Below, in pieces: positions 10,993 through 20,060 of a DNA stretch of 64,000 nt. The position numbers and the translations under genes are program-made. Each line of letters opens with the position of its first letter. The first letter of the stretch is position 1. Where the stretch lies: contig NZ_OZ255701.1 in assembly GCF_965276875.1 (NCBI RefSeq), forward strand, positions 1,984,001 through 2,048,000, given 5' to 3'. The notes beneath the pieces were generated by a model that saw nothing but the letters and a program-made list of their open reading frames with translations, had not been told where the DNA came from and made no database searches. This DNA is from Lichenicoccus sp965276875. Its GTDB lineage: Bacteria > Pseudomonadota > Alphaproteobacteria > Acetobacterales > Acetobacteraceae.

Positions 10993-12957
10993 TCAGCCCT
11001 CCTGCACCAGGGAGGCCGCGGTCCGCACGATGTCGTCCACGGAGAGATTAACGTAGGCGAGCAGGTCGTCGGGCGAACGGCCGCTCTTGGGGATGCGGCT
11101 CACATTCATGCTGTGCACCCGGGGTGCTGCTCTTGCGCGGGCGGCCGCGTCGGCAAGTTCGCTGCCGATGCCGCCAGTATAGCTGTCCTCGACCGTCAGG
11201 ATGATGCCGCCCTCCTGCTCGCGCGCCAACTGCAACACCGGACCGGTCTCCATCGGCAGCGCATAGGCATCGACCAGGGACACCGCAATGCCGCGTGCCT
11301 CCAGCGCCTCGGCAGCCGCAAGGCAGCTGTGCACCATATAGCCGCACGCCACCAGGACGATGCCGCCGGCCCCGATTCCGGCGTTGCGCAGCAGCTTGTG
11401 GCCGCCGAACGGGAAACGATCCTCGGCGGTGTAGAGGATCGGCAGATCGCCGCGCACCGCGCGCAGGTAGCAGGCGCCGTCATGGGCGGCCATGGACAGG
11501 GTCAGGGCGTAGGCGCTGGGCGCGTCGCTCGGGGTGAGCACGACCATCGCCGGGCCGCCGCGATAGTCGCGCGCATGGGCGTAGGCGCGCATGAAGGCGA
11601 CGTCGGCGAGCGCCATCTGGCTGGGTCCGTCGGCGGCGATGGTCACGCCGATATGGGTGCCGACCAGCTTGATGTTGGCACCCCCGATCATCGCCAGTTC
11701 GATCTGGTCGTAGGCGCGCACCAGGAACTTGCCGAATGAGCTGACGAACGGGATTTTGCCGGCGGCGGCGAGCCCGACCGCCGCGGACACCATGTTCTGC
11801 TCGGCGATCCGGCCCTCGAAATAGCGGTCGGGATAGGCGTCGGCGAAATCCTGCGCATAGGTCGAGTTCTTTACGTCGCCGTCGAGGGAGACGACCGCGG
11901 GATTGGCGGCGCCAAGCGCGTGCAAGGCGAGCCCAAAGCCGCGCCGCGGCGACAGCGCGCCTTCGTCGACCGACGCCTGCACCTTGCGATTGCCGGCCAG
12001 AGCGTCGGTGAACCCGTCCGGGGTACGCGTGGCCGTGTCGGGCGCCCGCCGTCGGCGAGGCGGGTGGATATCGCGCGCCGCGTCGGCGGAGACAGTATCG
12101 GCGCCGAGGGCGCGCGCCGTATGATCGAGGGCGGCGATGACCTCGGTCTGTTGGTCCTGCTTCACCGCGCTGCCGTGATGACCCATGCCGCCGAGGCTCG
12201 GCACCCCCCAGCCCTTGACCGTCCTGGCAATCACGCACAGCGGCCGGTCGGCTGGCGTCGCCAGCGCTGCCTGGATTTCGCCGGGTGCATGCCCGTCGAT
12301 GGTCACGACATGCCAGCCGAACGCCAACGCCTTGGCCGCCAGCGCCTCTGGCGACTGCGCCGACGAGACGAAGTCGCTCTGGCCGAGGCTGTTGCAATTG
12401 AAGATGGCGACGACGTTGCGCAGCCCCTGGTCGGCGATGAAATCCATCGCCTCCCAGATCTGCCCCTCGCGGGACTCGCCATCGCCGATCAGGCAATAGA
12501 TCCGTCGCTCGCTGCCATCGAGGCGGGCGGCCGCTCCCAGGCCGGCCGCGATCGACAGGCCCTGGCCGAGCGAGCCGGTCGCGGCGTCAAAGAACGCGAA
12601 ACCCGCGCGCGGATTGGGGTGGCCGTCCAGCGGGCTGTCGATCGCACGCAGGCCGTCGAGATCGTCCACGGTGAGCCGCCGCGGCCCGTCGGCTGGCGAG
12701 AACATGACGCCGAGGTCGGCGCAGGCGGCGTAGAGGATCGGCACCGCGTGGCCCTCGGAGAGCACCAGCCGGTCGGCGTCGGGATCGTCCGGACGGGCCG
12801 GATCCCACCGCATGACCCGATACATCAGCACCGTGGTGAGATGCGCGAGCGAGAGCGCGCTGGTCGGGTGCCCGGTCTTGGCCGCGGTGGTCGCCCGCAC
12901 CGCCAGCTTGCCGATCTCGATCGCCTTGGCGTGGAGCACCGCATCCTGCGTCGGCAT
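10993..12957 (-). CDS. tkt: Transketolase, short (animal-type) form
   Basis: ATG 12957 is chosen because AGGAGG sits 6 bases upstream; the open frame to 13026 has no ribosome site. 654 residues: thiamine-diphosphate domain with GHPTSALSLAHL, SEGHAVPILYAA and the GDGESREGQIWEAMDF...NCNSLGQSD metal/diphosphate motif, then the pyrimidine domain (VSLDGDVKNSTYAQDF, EGRIAEQNM) and the C-terminal domain (VACGYMVHS, VEDSYTGGIG). The motif wording resembles animal TKT more than E. coli TktA. It transfers two-carbon ketol units in the pentose phosphate or Calvin pathways. A linker near 300-335 is Arg/Pro-rich and looks variable. A NitT/TauT permease follows on the same strand. Confidence 0.93.
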   Translation of the reverse strand: MPTQDAVLHAKAIEIGKLAVRATTAAKTGHPTSALSLAHLTTVLMYRVMRWDPARPDDPDADRLVLSEGHAVPILYAACADLGVMFSPADGPRRLTVDDLDGLRAIDSPLDGHPNPRAGFAFFDAATGSLGQGLSIAAGLGAAARLDGSERRIYCLIGDGESREGQIWEAMDFIADQGLRNVVAIFNCNSLGQSDFVSSAQSPEALAAKALAFGWHVVTIDGHAPGEIQAALATPADRPLCVIARTVKGWGVPSLGGMGHHGSAVKQDQQTEVIAALDHTARALGADTVSADAARDIHPPRRRRAPDTATRTPDGFTDALAGNRKVQASVDEGALSPRRGFGLALHALGAANPAVVSLDGDVKNSTYAQDFADAYPDRYFEGRIAEQNMVSAAVGLAAAGKIPFVSSFGKFLVRAYDQIELAMIGGANIKLVGTHIGVTIAADGPSQMALADVAFMRAYAHARDYRGGPAMVVLTPSDAPSAYALTLSMAAHDGACYLRAVRGDLPILYTAEDRFPFGGHKLLRNAGIGAGGIVLVACGYMVHSCLAAAEALEARGIAVSLVDAYALPMETGPVLQLAREQEGGIILTVEDSYTGGIGSELADAAARARAAPRVHSMNVSRIPKSGRSPDDLLAYVNLSVDDIVRTAASLVQEG

Positions 12958-13079
12958 GGTTGCCTCCTGGCTCTGCTGTTGAGCCAATGACACGCAGCCA
13001 GGGTCACGGGGTTGCCAGCCGCGCACGGACTTGATCGCGGTTGCTATCGGTGCGGGCGATGACTTAACATTGTTCAGGC

Positions 13080-13745
13080 ATGTCCGAGCTGCTTCATCCG
13101 CCGCCGCGTACGCGCAAGCCCCGCGGTCAGGGCGCCAGCCGCCGCGGGGAAATCCTCGCCGCCGCCACGCGCATCTTTCTCAGCGACGGGGTGGCGCACG
13201 CGACCATGCGTCGGATCGCCGCCGCCGTCGGCGTCTCCAGCACGGCACTCTATGTCTATTTTCCCGACAAGGACGCCATCCTGCAGGCGATCGCCAAGGC
13301 GACGTTCATCGACCTGGTGTCGGCGCTGGAGGCGAGCCAGTCCGGTGCCGACGGTCATGTGGCGCGCCTGCGCGCCGGCTTGCGCGCCTATGTCGCCTTT
13401 GGCCTGGGTCGCCCCGATGCCTACCGCCTGACCTTCAGGCACAGGACGGGCATGCACAAGGTGGGCAGGCCCAAGACTGGCATGCAACAGGTTGGGCACG
13501 GCACGCCGGCGGACCGCTCGTTCGCCATCCTGCGGCGCAACGTCGAGGCGATGGCCGCCGACGGGGTGTTCAGGACCAGCGATCCGGTCGCGGTGGCCGA
13601 GGCGATCTGGGCCGCGATCCACGGTGTAACGATGTTGTTGCTCGATCAATCAGAACAATGCGAAACACCACCGGAACGTCTTGTCGTCGTCGTTGTCGAG
13701 ATGATCCTCAGCGGCGTGATTTCAACTGAACATGGTAACACCTAA
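13080..13745 (+). CDS. TetR family regulator next to RND efflux genes
   Basis: 221 residues. N-terminal HTH: RRGEILAAATRIFLSDGVAH then ATMRRIAAAVGVSSTALYVYFPDKDAIL. The C-terminal domain resembles the TetR_C_33/WHG type found near efflux pumps (RAYVAFGLGRPDAYRLTF). An Arg/Pro-rich N-terminal extension of about 20 residues precedes the HTH. It is divergent from tkt and lies 37 bases upstream of the RND adaptor, so it probably represses that operon in response to a toxic ligand (inference from context). Confidence 0.9.
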   Translation: MSELLHPPPRTRKPRGQGASRRGEILAAATRIFLSDGVAHATMRRIAAAVGVSSTALYVYFPDKDAILQAIAKATFIDLVSALEASQSGADGHVARLRAGLRAYVAFGLGRPDAYRLTFRHRTGMHKVGRPKTGMQQVGHGTPADRSFAILRRNVEAMAADGVFRTSDPVAVAEAIWAAIHGVTMLLLDQSEQCETPPERLVVVVVEMILSGVISTEHGNT

Positions 13746-13768
13746 GTTCAGGCTAAGAGACGCGGTCT

Positions 13769-13780
13769 GAGGAGGTGATC
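13769..13780 (+). promoter_or_regulatory. Near-perfect Shine-Dalgarno for the RND adaptor
   Basis: GAGGAGGTGATC, matching the anti-SD end of 16S rRNA over ten or more bases, sits 2 bases before the ATG at 13783 counted from its end (7-8 bases from the core GGAGG). It fixes the adaptor start and implies very strong translation initiation once repression is lifted. Confidence 0.7.
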
Positions 13781-13782
13781 CG

Positions 13783-14838
13783 ATGCTTCGCCGGCTTGCC
13801 CTCGTCACTCCCTTTTTGTTGCTCGCGGCGGCGGCGCCGTTGCCGGTGCGGGTGCAGACGGTGGCGTTTGCGCCGCAGGGCGAGGAGCTAACCTTTTCCG
13901 GCACGGTGCAGGCCCGCATCCAGGCCGATCTGGCATTCCAGGTCGGCGGCAAGGTGGTCAGCCGGGCGGTCGAGGTCGGCGATCATGTGCGTGCCGGGGA
14001 GGTACTGGCGCGGCTCGATCCGGCCGACCTGCGTTTCTCCCAGGAAGCCGCCGAGGCGGCACTGCGCGCAGCACAGGCGGATGCCGGCAACGCACGCATC
14101 GATCTTGCGCGCTACACCAAGCTCGGCCGCGGCTCGCCCGCCTATCTGCCGTCGGAATATGACCGTCGTCTCGCCGCCGCGCATGGCGCCGAGGCGCGGG
14201 TGGCGCAAGCCCAGCACCAGCTGTCCCTGGCCCGCGACCAGAGCAACTACGGCGTGCTCAGCTCTGATGCGGACGGCATCGTCACGGCGCTGCCGGTGCA
14301 GGTCGGCCAGGTGGTGGCGAGCGGACAGACGGTGGCCACGGTTGCGCACACCGACGCCATCGAGATCGTCGCCGACGTCCCGGAAAACCGCCTCGCCGAA
14401 ATCCACGCCGCGAAGTCGGTCAGCATCCGGCTCTGGGCGCTGCCGAAGCTCGTATTGCGTGGCCGGGTGCGCGAAATCGGCGCGCTGGCCGACCCGGCCA
14501 GCCGCACCTTCCGGGTCAAGGTCAGCCTGCTCGACGCCCCGCCCAGCCTGATCGCCCTGGGCATGACCGCGACCGTGCGCTTCGCCGCCAAACGCGCCAT
14601 GCTGGCCGTGCTGCCGCCGAGCGCGCTGACCGACCAGGGCGGCAAGCCCGCAGTCTGGGTGCTCGATCCGGCGACGCATCGCGCGGCGCTGCGGACGGTG
14701 ACTCTGGCCCGCTACGATAATGACGGCGCGGTGCTGGTGCGCTCCGGGATCGCCTCGGGCGAGCAGGTGATCACCGCCGGCGTGCGGCAGATTGCACCGG
14801 ACATGGCGCTGGTCGCCTGGGCCGGCCCGAACCGTTGA
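13783..14838 (+). CDS. RND efflux periplasmic adaptor subunit (MFP/HlyD family)
   Basis: 351 residues with an N-terminal signal/anchor (LALVTPFLLLAAAAPLPV), a lipoyl/barrel-sandwich half (GKVVSRAVEVGDHVRAGEVLARLDP), a short helical hairpin (about 85-140), the second lipoyl half (ADGIVTALPVQVGQVVASGQ) and a beta-barrel plus membrane-proximal domain. It links the inner-membrane RND pump to an outer-membrane channel. The stop overlaps the pump's TTG start. No Cys lipobox is evident, so it is probably signal-anchored. No TolC-type gene is in the cluster. Confidence 0.92.
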   Translation: MLRRLALVTPFLLLAAAAPLPVRVQTVAFAPQGEELTFSGTVQARIQADLAFQVGGKVVSRAVEVGDHVRAGEVLARLDPADLRFSQEAAEAALRAAQADAGNARIDLARYTKLGRGSPAYLPSEYDRRLAAAHGAEARVAQAQHQLSLARDQSNYGVLSSDADGIVTALPVQVGQVVASGQTVATVAHTDAIEIVADVPENRLAEIHAAKSVSIRLWALPKLVLRGRVREIGALADPASRTFRVKVSLLDAPPSLIALGMTATVRFAAKRAMLAVLPPSALTDQGGKPAVWVLDPATHRAALRTVTLARYDNDGAVLVRSGIASGEQVITAGVRQIAPDMALVAWAGPNR

Positions 14839-17800
14839 GCCGCTTCAATCTCTCGCTCTGGGCGCTGCACCACCGAGCGCTGACCCTGTTTGCGATGCTG
14901 GCATTGTTCGCCGCTGGCGGCTGGGCCTACCGCTCGCTCGGCCGCGCCGAGGATCCGGCCTTCACCATCAAGCAGATGGTAATCACCGCCGACTGGCCGG
15001 GCGCGTCCGCCGGCGAGATGTCGCGCGAGGTCACCGACCGCATTGAGCGCAAGCTGGAGGACCTCGGCCGTCTGGACTATATTGAGAGCCAGACGCAGCC
15101 GGGCCACACCGTGGTGACCGTTTCGTTGCCCGACGACACGCCGCCCTCCCTGGTGCCCGGCCAATGGTATCAGGTGCGCAAGAAGATCGGCGATATCGCC
15201 AGCAGCTTCCCCAAAGGCGTGGCAGGGCCGTATTTCGACGACGAATTCGGCGACACCTATCCGATCGTCTACGGCATGACCGCGGACGGCTTCAGCCTGC
15301 CGCAGCTCAGGCATGTCGCCGAGGATGTGCGCGAGCAACTGCTCGACCTGCCGGGGGTCGGCAAGATCGTCCTCCTCGGCCAGCAGGACGAGCGCATCGC
15401 CATTGCGATCTCGTATCGCAAGCTCGCCGAACTCGGCCTGTCGCTGGCCGACGTGAGCGACGCGGTGGCGCGCGAGAACAGCGTCGTCGCGGATGGCTTC
15501 GTTGATACTGGTCATGACCGTATCCAGATCCGCACCAGGCCCGGCGTCGACGGTCCGGCGGCGCTCGCAGCACTGCCGGTCCAGGCGAACGGCCGTCTGT
15601 TGCGGCTCGGCGACTTCGCCACAATCACGCGCACCACCGTGGACCCGCCGGTCTCCACCATGCGGGTTGATGGCCATCCGGCGCTTGGGTTGGCGATCGG
15701 CATGGCGAGCGGCGGCAACATCCTCGATCTGGGCCGCCAGGTGGCGGCGCGCCTAGCCCGGATCGAACCCACTTTGCCGCTCGGCGTCCATTTGATCCGC
15801 CTGAACGACCAGCCCGCGGTGGTCGCGCGCGATGTCGACGGCTTTACGGAGAGCTTTCTCGCGGCCCTTGTGATCGTGCTGCTGGTCAGCTTCGCGAGCC
15901 TCGGCTGGCGTACTGGCCTGGTGGTGGCGATCAGCGTACCGCTGGTGCTGGCCGGGGTATTCGTCGGCATGAAGCTGCTCGGCATCGACCTGCAACGAAT
16001 CTCACTCGGGGCGATGATCATCGCACTCGGGCTGATGGTCGATGATGCGATCATCGCGGTGGAGACCATGTCGGTGAAGCTCGAACAGGGCTGGGACCGC
16101 ATCAGCGCCGGCGGCTTTGCCTACACCTCCACCGCCTTTCCGATGCTGACCGGCACTTTGGTGACCGTCGCCGGCTACCTGCCGGTCGGCCTCGCGCAAT
16201 CCAGCACCGGGCAATACACCCAGGACATCTTTCGCGTCGTCGGCATGGCGTTGGTGCTGAGCTGGTTCGTCGCGGTGCTGTTCGTGCCGTTCCTGGGTGC
16301 GGCATTGCTGGCGCCACCGCGCGCCGGCGTGTGTCACGACGGCGTCTACGACACGCCTCGCTATCGTCGCCTCGGCCGGCTGGTGGCCTGGTGCGTCCGC
16401 CGCCGCTGGCTGGTGATCGGGCTGACGGTGCTGGCCTTCGCCGCCTCGATCGCCGGCTTCACCCGTGTGCCCAACCAGTTCTTTCCGGCGTCCGACCGGC
16501 TGGAAGTGCTGATCGACGTGCGGCTCCCCGAGGGCGCGAGCTTCGCCGCCACCCAATTGACCGTTCGCCGACTGGAACGACTGTTGTCGCACGAGCGCGG
16601 GATCGTCTCCTCGGTGGTCTATACCGGCACCGGCACGCCGCGCTTCTTTCTCGCCTTCAAGCCGCAGCTCGACCAGCCGAACTACGCCCAGTTCGTCATC
16701 AACACCCGCTCGATCGCCGATCGCGAGCGGCTGCTGCGGCATCTCGATGCGATCATCGACCAAGGCCCGGCGGGACCGTTCGCCGACGTCCGGCTGCGTG
16801 CGTCGCGGCTGGAACTCGGCCCGCCGGTCGGCTACCCGGTGCAGTTCCGGATCATGGGTCCCGACCCAATGGAGCTGCGACGCATCGCCGCCCGGGTGCG
16901 CCGCGCACTCGCCACCTCGCCGCATCTGCGCAACATCAGCGACAACTGGGGTGCGATGGGCGAGCGCGTCACGGTCACCGTTGACCAGGAAAAGGCGCGA
17001 CTGCTCGGCATCAGCAGCGCCGACGTGGCAACGGCGTTGCAGACGCTCGAACAGGGGGCGACGATCACCGAGTACCGCGAGGGCACCGACCTGATCCCGG
17101 TGATCGTGCGTGCCATCGCCTCCGAGCGGCACGACCTGGAAGGGATCGGCGACGTCATGATCCCGGTCGCCAATGGGCCGCCGGTGCCGCTGGGGCAGAT
17201 CGCGCGGATCGGCTGGAGCCTGGAGCAGCCGGTGGTCTGGCGGCGCGACCGCACGCCGATGCTGCTGGTGCAGGCGGACACCACACCGGGGATCCAGGCG
17301 CCGGTCGCGACCGCCGAGGTGCTGCCGTCACTGGCCGGCATCAAGGCGTCGCTGCCGGCCGGCTACCGGATCGAGACCGCCGGCGCCGTCGAGGAGAGTG
17401 CCAAGGGGACGGCCAGCATCGCCAAGGTGGTGCCGCTGATGCTGCTCGCCATGCTGGTGCTGCTGATGGTGCAGATGCAGTCGTTCGCGCGCATGGCGAT
17501 GGTGCTGCTGACCGCGCCACTCGGGCTGATCGGGGCGACCGCGGCGCTGCTGCTGACCGGCGCCCCGTTCGGCTTTGTCGCCACCCTGGGCCTGATCGCG
17601 CTCGCCGGCATCATCATGCGCAACAGTGTCATCCTGATCGACCAGATTGAGCAGGATATCGGCGCCGGCAGCGCCCCCCTGGAGGCGATCGTCGGCGCCA
17701 CGGTGCGTCGCGCGCGGCCGATCCTGCTGACCGCGACGGCCGCCGTTCTGGCTCTTGTGCCGCTCGCCTTTTCGGTGTTTTGGGGACCGATGGCGATTGC

Positions 17801-17936
17801 GATCATGGGTGGCCTGATGGGTGCGACGATGCTGACCTTGTGCTTCGTGCCCGCCCTCTACGCCGCCTTCGTCCGGGTCGGGCGCATGCCCCAGGCCGCG
17901 GCGCCCGCCCCGAGCGCCCTGCAGATGGCCGAATAA
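14835..17936 (+). CDS. RND multidrug efflux permease (HAE1/AcrB superfamily)
   Basis: 1033 residues starting at TTG within TTGA overlapping the adaptor stop. First helix (about 12-30), large periplasmic loop, six-helix block including DDAIIAVETMSVKLEQG on TM4, second hydrophobic start RRRWLVIGLTVLAFAASIAG, second loop, and final block with GLIALAGIIMRNSVILIDQIEQ and TATAAVLALVPLAF. Proton-driven export through an adaptor and outer channel. The closest style is the metal/drug-type pumps with the GRAEDPAFTIKQM N-terminus common in alphaproteobacterial drug/solvent pumps. Substrate unknown. Confidence 0.94.
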   Translation: MSRFNLSLWALHHRALTLFAMLALFAAGGWAYRSLGRAEDPAFTIKQMVITADWPGASAGEMSREVTDRIERKLEDLGRLDYIESQTQPGHTVVTVSLPDDTPPSLVPGQWYQVRKKIGDIASSFPKGVAGPYFDDEFGDTYPIVYGMTADGFSLPQLRHVAEDVREQLLDLPGVGKIVLLGQQDERIAIAISYRKLAELGLSLADVSDAVARENSVVADGFVDTGHDRIQIRTRPGVDGPAALAALPVQANGRLLRLGDFATITRTTVDPPVSTMRVDGHPALGLAIGMASGGNILDLGRQVAARLARIEPTLPLGVHLIRLNDQPAVVARDVDGFTESFLAALVIVLLVSFASLGWRTGLVVAISVPLVLAGVFVGMKLLGIDLQRISLGAMIIALGLMVDDAIIAVETMSVKLEQGWDRISAGGFAYTSTAFPMLTGTLVTVAGYLPVGLAQSSTGQYTQDIFRVVGMALVLSWFVAVLFVPFLGAALLAPPRAGVCHDGVYDTPRYRRLGRLVAWCVRRRWLVIGLTVLAFAASIAGFTRVPNQFFPASDRLEVLIDVRLPEGASFAATQLTVRRLERLLSHERGIVSSVVYTGTGTPRFFLAFKPQLDQPNYAQFVINTRSIADRERLLRHLDAIIDQGPAGPFADVRLRASRLELGPPVGYPVQFRIMGPDPMELRRIAARVRRALATSPHLRNISDNWGAMGERVTVTVDQEKARLLGISSADVATALQTLEQGATITEYREGTDLIPVIVRAIASERHDLEGIGDVMIPVANGPPVPLGQIARIGWSLEQPVVWRRDRTPMLLVQADTTPGIQAPVATAEVLPSLAGIKASLPAGYRIETAGAVEESAKGTASIAKVVPLMLLAMLVLLMVQMQSFARMAMVLLTAPLGLIGATAALLLTGAPFGFVATLGLIALAGIIMRNSVILIDQIEQDIGAGSAPLEAIVGATVRRARPILLTATAAVLALVPLAFSVFWGPMAIAIMGGLMGATMLTLCFVPALYAAFVRVGRMPQAAAPAPSALQMAE

Positions 17937-17938
17937 AG

Positions 17939-18469
17939 ATGCTGCCGGAGGTCGCGATCGGCTCGGCCCGCATCCAGGATGCGCCGGCGATCGCGGCCGT
18001 CCATGTCGAAGTCTGGCGCAACGCCTATCCCGGGATGCTGCCCGATCACAGCCTGACCGGCCTGTCGCGTCACCGGCTCGCCGGCTATTACGGTGCCGCC
18101 ATCGCACGCGGCGGCGGCATGCTGGTCGCGCGCGCGCCCGATACTTCCCAGGTCGTCGGTTTCGCCTCCTGGTCGCGCCGCGGCCTGAACGCGCCGGCCG
18201 ACGGTGAAGTGGAAACCCTCTATGTGCTCGACGACTGGCGCGAACGCGGCATCGGCCGCTCGCTGCTGAGCACCTCGGCGCAGCATCTGGCGCGACGCAA
18301 CTGCCGCTCGCTGTTCCTATGGGTGCTGGCCGACAACCCGAGCCGCTGGTTCTACGAACGTCTCGGTGGCCGCGCCGGACTGCGCTCCACGACCAACGTA
18401 GGCGGCCGCACCCTGCCGCAGATCGCGATGATCTGGGACCGCATCGCCGACCTCGTCGAAACCCGGTAG
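17939..18469 (+). CDS. GNAT family N-acetyltransferase
   Basis: 176 residues from ATG 17939, two bases after the RND pump stop; upstream codons merely cover the pump gene. Beginning with IGSARIQDAPAIAAVHVEVWRNAYPGMLP and carrying the acetyl-CoA pyrophosphate loop in VLDDWRERGIGRSLL, followed by FLWVLADNPSRWFYERLGG, it is a standard single-domain GNAT. It transfers an acetyl group to an amine; substrate unknown. Position in the efflux operon suggests a possible accessory drug-modifying role (inference). Confidence 0.9.
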   Translation: MLPEVAIGSARIQDAPAIAAVHVEVWRNAYPGMLPDHSLTGLSRHRLAGYYGAAIARGGGMLVARAPDTSQVVGFASWSRRGLNAPADGEVETLYVLDDWRERGIGRSLLSTSAQHLARRNCRSLFLWVLADNPSRWFYERLGGRAGLRSTTNVGGRTLPQIAMIWDRIADLVETR

Positions 18470-18478
18470 ACCGAAACC

Positions 18479-19630
18479 ATGCAGTTCGAATTCCGCACCG
18501 TCGCCTCCATCCTGGTCGAATGGTCGGGCGCCAGCCGCCTCGGCGCACTGCTGGCGCCACGCTTCCAGGGCCGCCGGATCCTCCTGGTGACCGACGCCGG
18601 GCTGATCCGCACCGGACTGCTCGAACCCATACAGCGCAGCCTCGCTGAAGCGGGCTTCGCGGTCACCATCTTCGACGGCGTCGTGGCCGACCCGCCCGAG
18701 GATGTGGTGCGCGCCTGCGCCGCCCAGGCCCGCGCCTGCCAGGCGGAGCTGGTCATCGGCCTGGGCGGCGGCTCCTCGCTCGACGTCGCCAAGCTCGCAG
18801 CAGTACTCGCCGTCTCCACCCAGGACCTCGCCGACTTCTATGGTATCGACAAGGTGACCTGCGGCCGCCTGCCGCTTGTGCTGATCCCAACTACCGCCGG
18901 CACCGGCTCGGAAGTCACCAACATCAGCGTGGTCACCACCGGAGCCACGACCAAGCTAGGCGTAGTCGCCGCACCTTTATTCTGCGACCTCGCCTTGCTC
19001 GACGCCGAACTCACCCTGGGCCTACCCCCCACCCACACCGCAGCCACTGGCATCGACGCGATGGTCCACGCCATCGAGGCTTATACCAGCCGCCACCGCA
19101 AGAACCCGATCTCCGACACGCTCGCCCGCGAAGCGCTGCGCCTGCTCGGCACCAACCTACTGACCGCCTGCCACGACGGCACCAACCGCCCGGCCCGCGA
19201 GGCGATGCTGCTGGGCGCGATGCTCGCCGGTCAGGCTTTCGCCAACGCCCCGGTCGCCGCCGTCCACGCCCTCGCCTACCCACTCGGCGGCCACTACCAC
19301 GTCCCGCACGGCCTCTCGAACGCGCTGATGCTGGCGCCGGTCCTGCGCTTCAACGCCACCGCCGCCGCCCCACTTTACGCGGAACTCGCCGACGTGCTGC
19401 TCGGCCCGTCCGACAGTCCGCCGCAAACCCGCTCCGCCAACTTCGTCACGGAAATGCAGCGCCTGCTCGACGAAAGCGGCGCCCCTCGCCGCCTACGCGA
19501 CGTCGGCGTCACCGACAACAGCCTGGCCCTCCTGGCCACCGACGCCATGCAACACACCCGGCTTCTGGTTAACAACCCTGTGGACTTAACCGCAACAGAC
19601 GCGCTGGCGCTTTACCGGGAGGCATTCTGA
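18479..19630 (+). CDS. Iron-containing alcohol dehydrogenase
   Basis: 383 residues, group III Fe-ADH. The NAD-binding GLGGGSSLDVAK and PTTAGTGSEVTNISVVT motifs and metal ligands in GIDAMVHAIEAYTS (Asp, His) and VHALAYPLGGHYHVPHG (two His) are all present. It interconverts an alcohol and an aldehyde or ketone with NAD(P). It starts 9 bases after the GNAT gene. Codon usage becomes more C-ending than in its neighbours. Substrate cannot be told from sequence; maleylacetate reductase relatives are an alternative but the motifs favour ADH. Confidence 0.92.
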   Translation: MQFEFRTVASILVEWSGASRLGALLAPRFQGRRILLVTDAGLIRTGLLEPIQRSLAEAGFAVTIFDGVVADPPEDVVRACAAQARACQAELVIGLGGGSSLDVAKLAAVLAVSTQDLADFYGIDKVTCGRLPLVLIPTTAGTGSEVTNISVVTTGATTKLGVVAAPLFCDLALLDAELTLGLPPTHTAATGIDAMVHAIEAYTSRHRKNPISDTLAREALRLLGTNLLTACHDGTNRPAREAMLLGAMLAGQAFANAPVAAVHALAYPLGGHYHVPHGLSNALMLAPVLRFNATAAAPLYAELADVLLGPSDSPPQTRSANFVTEMQRLLDESGAPRRLRDVGVTDNSLALLATDAMQHTRLLVNNPVDLTATDALALYREAF

Positions 19631-20060
19631 TCCATTGGCCGAACAGCCCCGCACCACTCAGGCGCAGGGTGACATTTACAATAATCGTTCCTTGTGCACT
19701 CCGCTGTATCGGAGATTGGTTGGGGAGCGGAGGGATAAAACCCACAACCTTAATGGCCAGTTTGTGCCTCATCCGGGATATTCAGATGCTCCAATCAACT
19801 CCCCGCTACCGGGCATGGAGGAGGGTATTCCTCCCTTAGCTAACTATCGGCTCATCTCGTTCGTATAAGTAGTCGTTTCAACCAGAAAAAGGGACGTGAT
19901 TTGTTATCCTAGCCAGTGTGGGCGGCTGCGTAGCCTAGCAATGCCGGCAAACCGGTATAGGAGGTAGACTACTAAACTTTGCTTTTGCATCCCCGACCGA
20001 AAGCCAAGTAATTAATCTCGCTTTCAGGGTCTGGCTCGAGTCCAGCTTGGAGAGGATTAG
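19631..20060 (+). other. 430-base non-coding stretch before the Gabija genes
   Basis: Base composition drops visibly relative to the ADH gene. I see no protein-like frame and no complete tRNA. A weak hairpin (GGAGG 19820-19824 with CCTCC 19830-19834) is present. The final bases contain GGAGAGGA just before the GTG start of gajA. It probably marks the left edge of the acquired defence segment and holds its promoter. Confidence 0.5.

Noticed and set aside
19635..19868. 77-codon frame after the alcohol dehydrogenase
   Set aside because: TTG start without a ribosome site and no recognisable protein features.
20025..20050. tRNA T-arm-like hairpin (CTGG, 7-base loop, CCAG) before gajA
   Set aside because: No acceptor or anticodon arms can be built upstream and no CCA follows; chance stem.
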